From Massilia sp. KIM (GTDB lineage Bacteria; Pseudomonadota; Gammaproteobacteria; Burkholderiales; Burkholderiaceae_D): a DNA stretch of 64,000 bases. Positions 62,437 to 64,000 of the stretch are shown in pieces (the stretch's first letter is position 1; every line of letters starts with the position of its first letter). The translations under genes were made by a program, and so were the position numbers. The notes under the pieces are model-generated. The model worked only from the letters and a program-made list of their open reading frames with translations, made no database searches and was not told where the DNA came from. The stretch is from NCBI RefSeq assembly GCF_002007115.1, contig NZ_MVAD01000001.1, positions 1,116,001-1,180,000 of the forward strand, read 5' to 3'.

Positions 62437-63230
62437 CCCGAGCACTGATTGCGGAAGACGAACCGATCCTGGCGGCCGTCCTGGCCAAGACCCTGCAGCG
62501 CCTCTGGCCCGGGCTGGAGATCGTGGCCACCGCGCCCAACGGGGTGGCGGCGGTCGAGCAGGCCCTGGCCCTGCGCCCCGAGGTGCTGTTCTTCGACATC
62601 CGCATGCCGGGCTTGAGCGGGCTGGAGGCGGCCGAGGAGCTGGCCGAACGCTGGGAGGGGCCGGAGCCTTTCCCGCAGGTGGTGTTCGTCACCGCCTACG
62701 ACGACTACGCGGTGCAGGCCTTCGAGCGCGCCGCCGCCGACTACGTGCTCAAGCCGGTCAGCGAGGAGCGCCTGGCGCGCACGGTCGACAGGCTGCGCGC
62801 GCGGCTAGCGTCGCCGGCGCCCGAGGTCGCCACCGCCGGGGAAGGCGCGCTGTCGCAGCTGGTGAGCCAGTTGCAGGCGCTGCTGCCGCAGGGCGGCTCG
62901 CCCGAGCGCCTCACCACCATCCGCGCGGCGGTGGGCAATATGGTGCGCATGATTCCCGTGTCCGAGGTGGTGCTGTTCCAGGCGGTCGACAAGTACGTCA
63001 ACGTGGCCACGGCCGACAGCGAGGCCCTGATCCGCCTGCCCCTGAAGGACCTGCTGCCCCAGCTCGACCCGCAGGAGTTCCAGCAGATCAACCGGGGGAC
63101 GGTGGTCAACATGCGCTGCGTGGCCAGCGCCACGCGCGACACCATGGGCAAGACGGTCCTGCACCTGCGCAACCGGCCCGAGAAGCCGCGCGTGAGCCCG
63201 GTCTATGCCCACCTGTTCCGGCAGATGTAG
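62433..63230 (+). CDS. LytR/AlgR-type response regulator (REC plus LytTR)
   Basis: 265 residues. The receiver domain has acidic pocket residues Asp9/Glu10, phosphoacceptor Asp55 (VLFFDIRMPG), the Thr of FVTAYDDYAVQAFE and Lys in VLKPVSEERL. From residue 150 a LytTR DNA-binding domain follows (NMVRMIPVSEVVLFQAVDKY, then QQINRGTVVNMRCVAS). It is co-translated with the kinase (ATGA). LytTR regulators bind paired short direct repeats, none of which was identified near these genes. Confidence 0.95.
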   Translation: MTRALIAEDEPILAAVLAKTLQRLWPGLEIVATAPNGVAAVEQALALRPEVLFFDIRMPGLSGLEAAEELAERWEGPEPFPQVVFVTAYDDYAVQAFERAAADYVLKPVSEERLARTVDRLRARLASPAPEVATAGEGALSQLVSQLQALLPQGGSPERLTTIRAAVGNMVRMIPVSEVVLFQAVDKYVNVATADSEALIRLPLKDLLPQLDPQEFQQINRGTVVNMRCVASATRDTMGKTVLHLRNRPEKPRVSPVYAHLFRQM

Positions 63231-63236
63231 CCGCGC

Positions 63237-64000
63237 CTAGGACGCGCCCCCGCCCCCATAGCGGCGCTCGAATTCGGCGACCGGGACCGGACGCCCGAGC
63301 AGGTAGCCCTGCAGGCCGTCGCAGCCGCAGGCCTCGAGGTAGCGCCGCTGGGCGTCCAGTTCCACGCCCTCGGCCACGGTTTCCAGCCCCAGCTTGCGCG
63401 CCAGGGCGACGATGGCCTCGACGATGGTGGCTGCGCCGGGGTCCTCGTGGGCCTCGTGCACGAAGGAGCGGTCGATCTTGAGGGTCGCGAGCGGCAGGCG
63501 GCGCAGATAGGCCAGCGAGGAATAGCCGGTGCCGAAGTCGTCCAGCGCGAAGCGCACGCCGAGCGCGCGCAGGCGCTCCATGCGTTCGGTCACTTCCGGC
63601 AGGTTTTCGGCGAACACGCTCTCGGTGATCTCGAGCACCAGCAGGTGGGCGGGAGCGCCGCTGGCCGCGAGGGCGGCGCCCACGCTTTCCGGAAAGCCGG
63701 GCTCGCGCAACTGGTGCACGCTCACGTTGATCGCGAGCTTGAGCCGGGCCAGGCGCGGATCGTGGCGCCAGCGCGCCAGCAGACCGCAGCCCTGTTCCAG
63801 CACGTGGCGCCCGAGCGCGCCGATCAGCCCGGAGGACTCGGCCAGGCCGATGAATTCCCCCGGCGGCACCAGGCCCAGGGGACCGCGGTCCCAGCGCACC
63901 AGGGCCTCGGCGCCGACCAGGCTGCCGTCGCGCGCGAACTGGGGCTGGCAATGCAGCACGAACTCGCTGCCGCCCAGCGCCCCGCGCAGCGCCGCCTCCA
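63237..64000 (-). CDS. EAL-domain cyclic-di-GMP phosphodiesterase, C-terminal part (5' end outside window)
   Basis: The frame is open to the right edge; about 254 codons are visible and the start lies beyond base 64000. The EAL domain is complete enough to judge: substrate motif AEALVRWDRGPLG, metal ligands in LLVLEITESVFAENL, the DDFGTGYSSLAYLRRLPL signature, LKIDRSFV, and loop 6-type AEGVELDAQRRYL with catalytic Glu. All listed residues suggest an active enzyme that breaks c-di-GMP to pGpG. A GGDEF or sensor domain probably precedes it outside the window. It converges with lytR, six bases apart. Confidence 0.92.
   Translation of the reverse strand, partial: EAALRGALGGSEFVLHCQPQFARDGSLVGAEALVRWDRGPLGLVPPGEFIGLAESSGLIGALGRHVLEQGCGLLARWRHDPRLARLKLAINVSVHQLREPGFPESVGAALAASGAPAHLLVLEITESVFAENLPEVTERMERLRALGVRFALDDFGTGYSSLAYLRRLPLATLKIDRSFVHEAHEDPGAATIVEAIVALARKLGLETVAEGVELDAQRRYLEACGCDGLQGYLLGRPVPVAEFERRYGGGGAS

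Overview
This window is GC-rich, gene-dense DNA, probably from a betaproteobacterium of the Oxalobacteraceae (Massilia-like) or a close Burkholderiales relative. That placement is inferred from gene content and codon use, not tested. Both ends cut through genes: a TonB-dependent receptor at the left and an EAL-domain protein at the right. No rRNA, tRNA, CRISPR array or complete insertion sequence was seen.

Left flank (1-9 kb): a glycan-use cluster (TonB receptor, secreted GH30 glycosidase, LacI-type regulator), UDP-galactopyranose mutase, an HMCES/YedK-type DNA-protein crosslink protein, a secreted DUF4380-like protein and a zinc-ribbon protein. The LacI gene runs into what looks like the antisense of a leftover PEP-CTERM sorting tail.

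Centre (9-54.8 kb): one large type VI secretion (T6SS) locus. A leftward operon runs tssK-tssL-vgrG-DUF4123-DNase effector-immunity. Diverging from it, a rightward operon carries a TPR lipoprotein, tssB, tssC, hcp, tssE, tssF, tssG and clpV, followed by a second vgrG island. A second leftward operon carries tagX, PAAR, a ketosynthase-like membrane protein, tssM, tagF, an OmpA-like lipoprotein and tssA. Diverging from that is a third vgrG island. TssJ is not visible; with tagX and tagF present, the layout resembles the TssJ-less systems of Acinetobacter and some Burkholderiales. Each VgrG has its own cargo: (1) a Tde-type HxxD DNase with a Tdi-type immunity protein; (2) a lytic transglycosylase-LysM-M23 peptidoglycan hydrolase with a lipoprotein immunity candidate; (3) a Tle1-type DUF2235 lipase with a LEA-like tail, surrounded by six related lipoproteins.

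The effector islands are AT-richer than the core T6SS genes and full of gene fossils. In the Tle1 island, between the six intact immunity-like genes, lie two leftover 3' ends of DUF4123 adaptor genes, one leftover 5' end of tle1 and two leftover immunity pieces. In the VgrG2 island, a vgrG scrap and the 3' end of a second M23 effector precede an intact second copy of the immunity gene. The simplest reading is that whole adaptor-immunity-effector cassettes were duplicated several times, after which effectors and adaptors decayed while immunity genes were kept.

Right flank (54.8-64 kb): an NTF2-like secreted protein, a GDSL-type lipoprotein esterase, a MOSC protein with a methyltransferase-like DNA-binding tail, a Gfo/Idh/MocA oxidoreductase, an HDOD protein, an exported M28 peptidase, a LytS/LytR-type two-component pair and the EAL protein.
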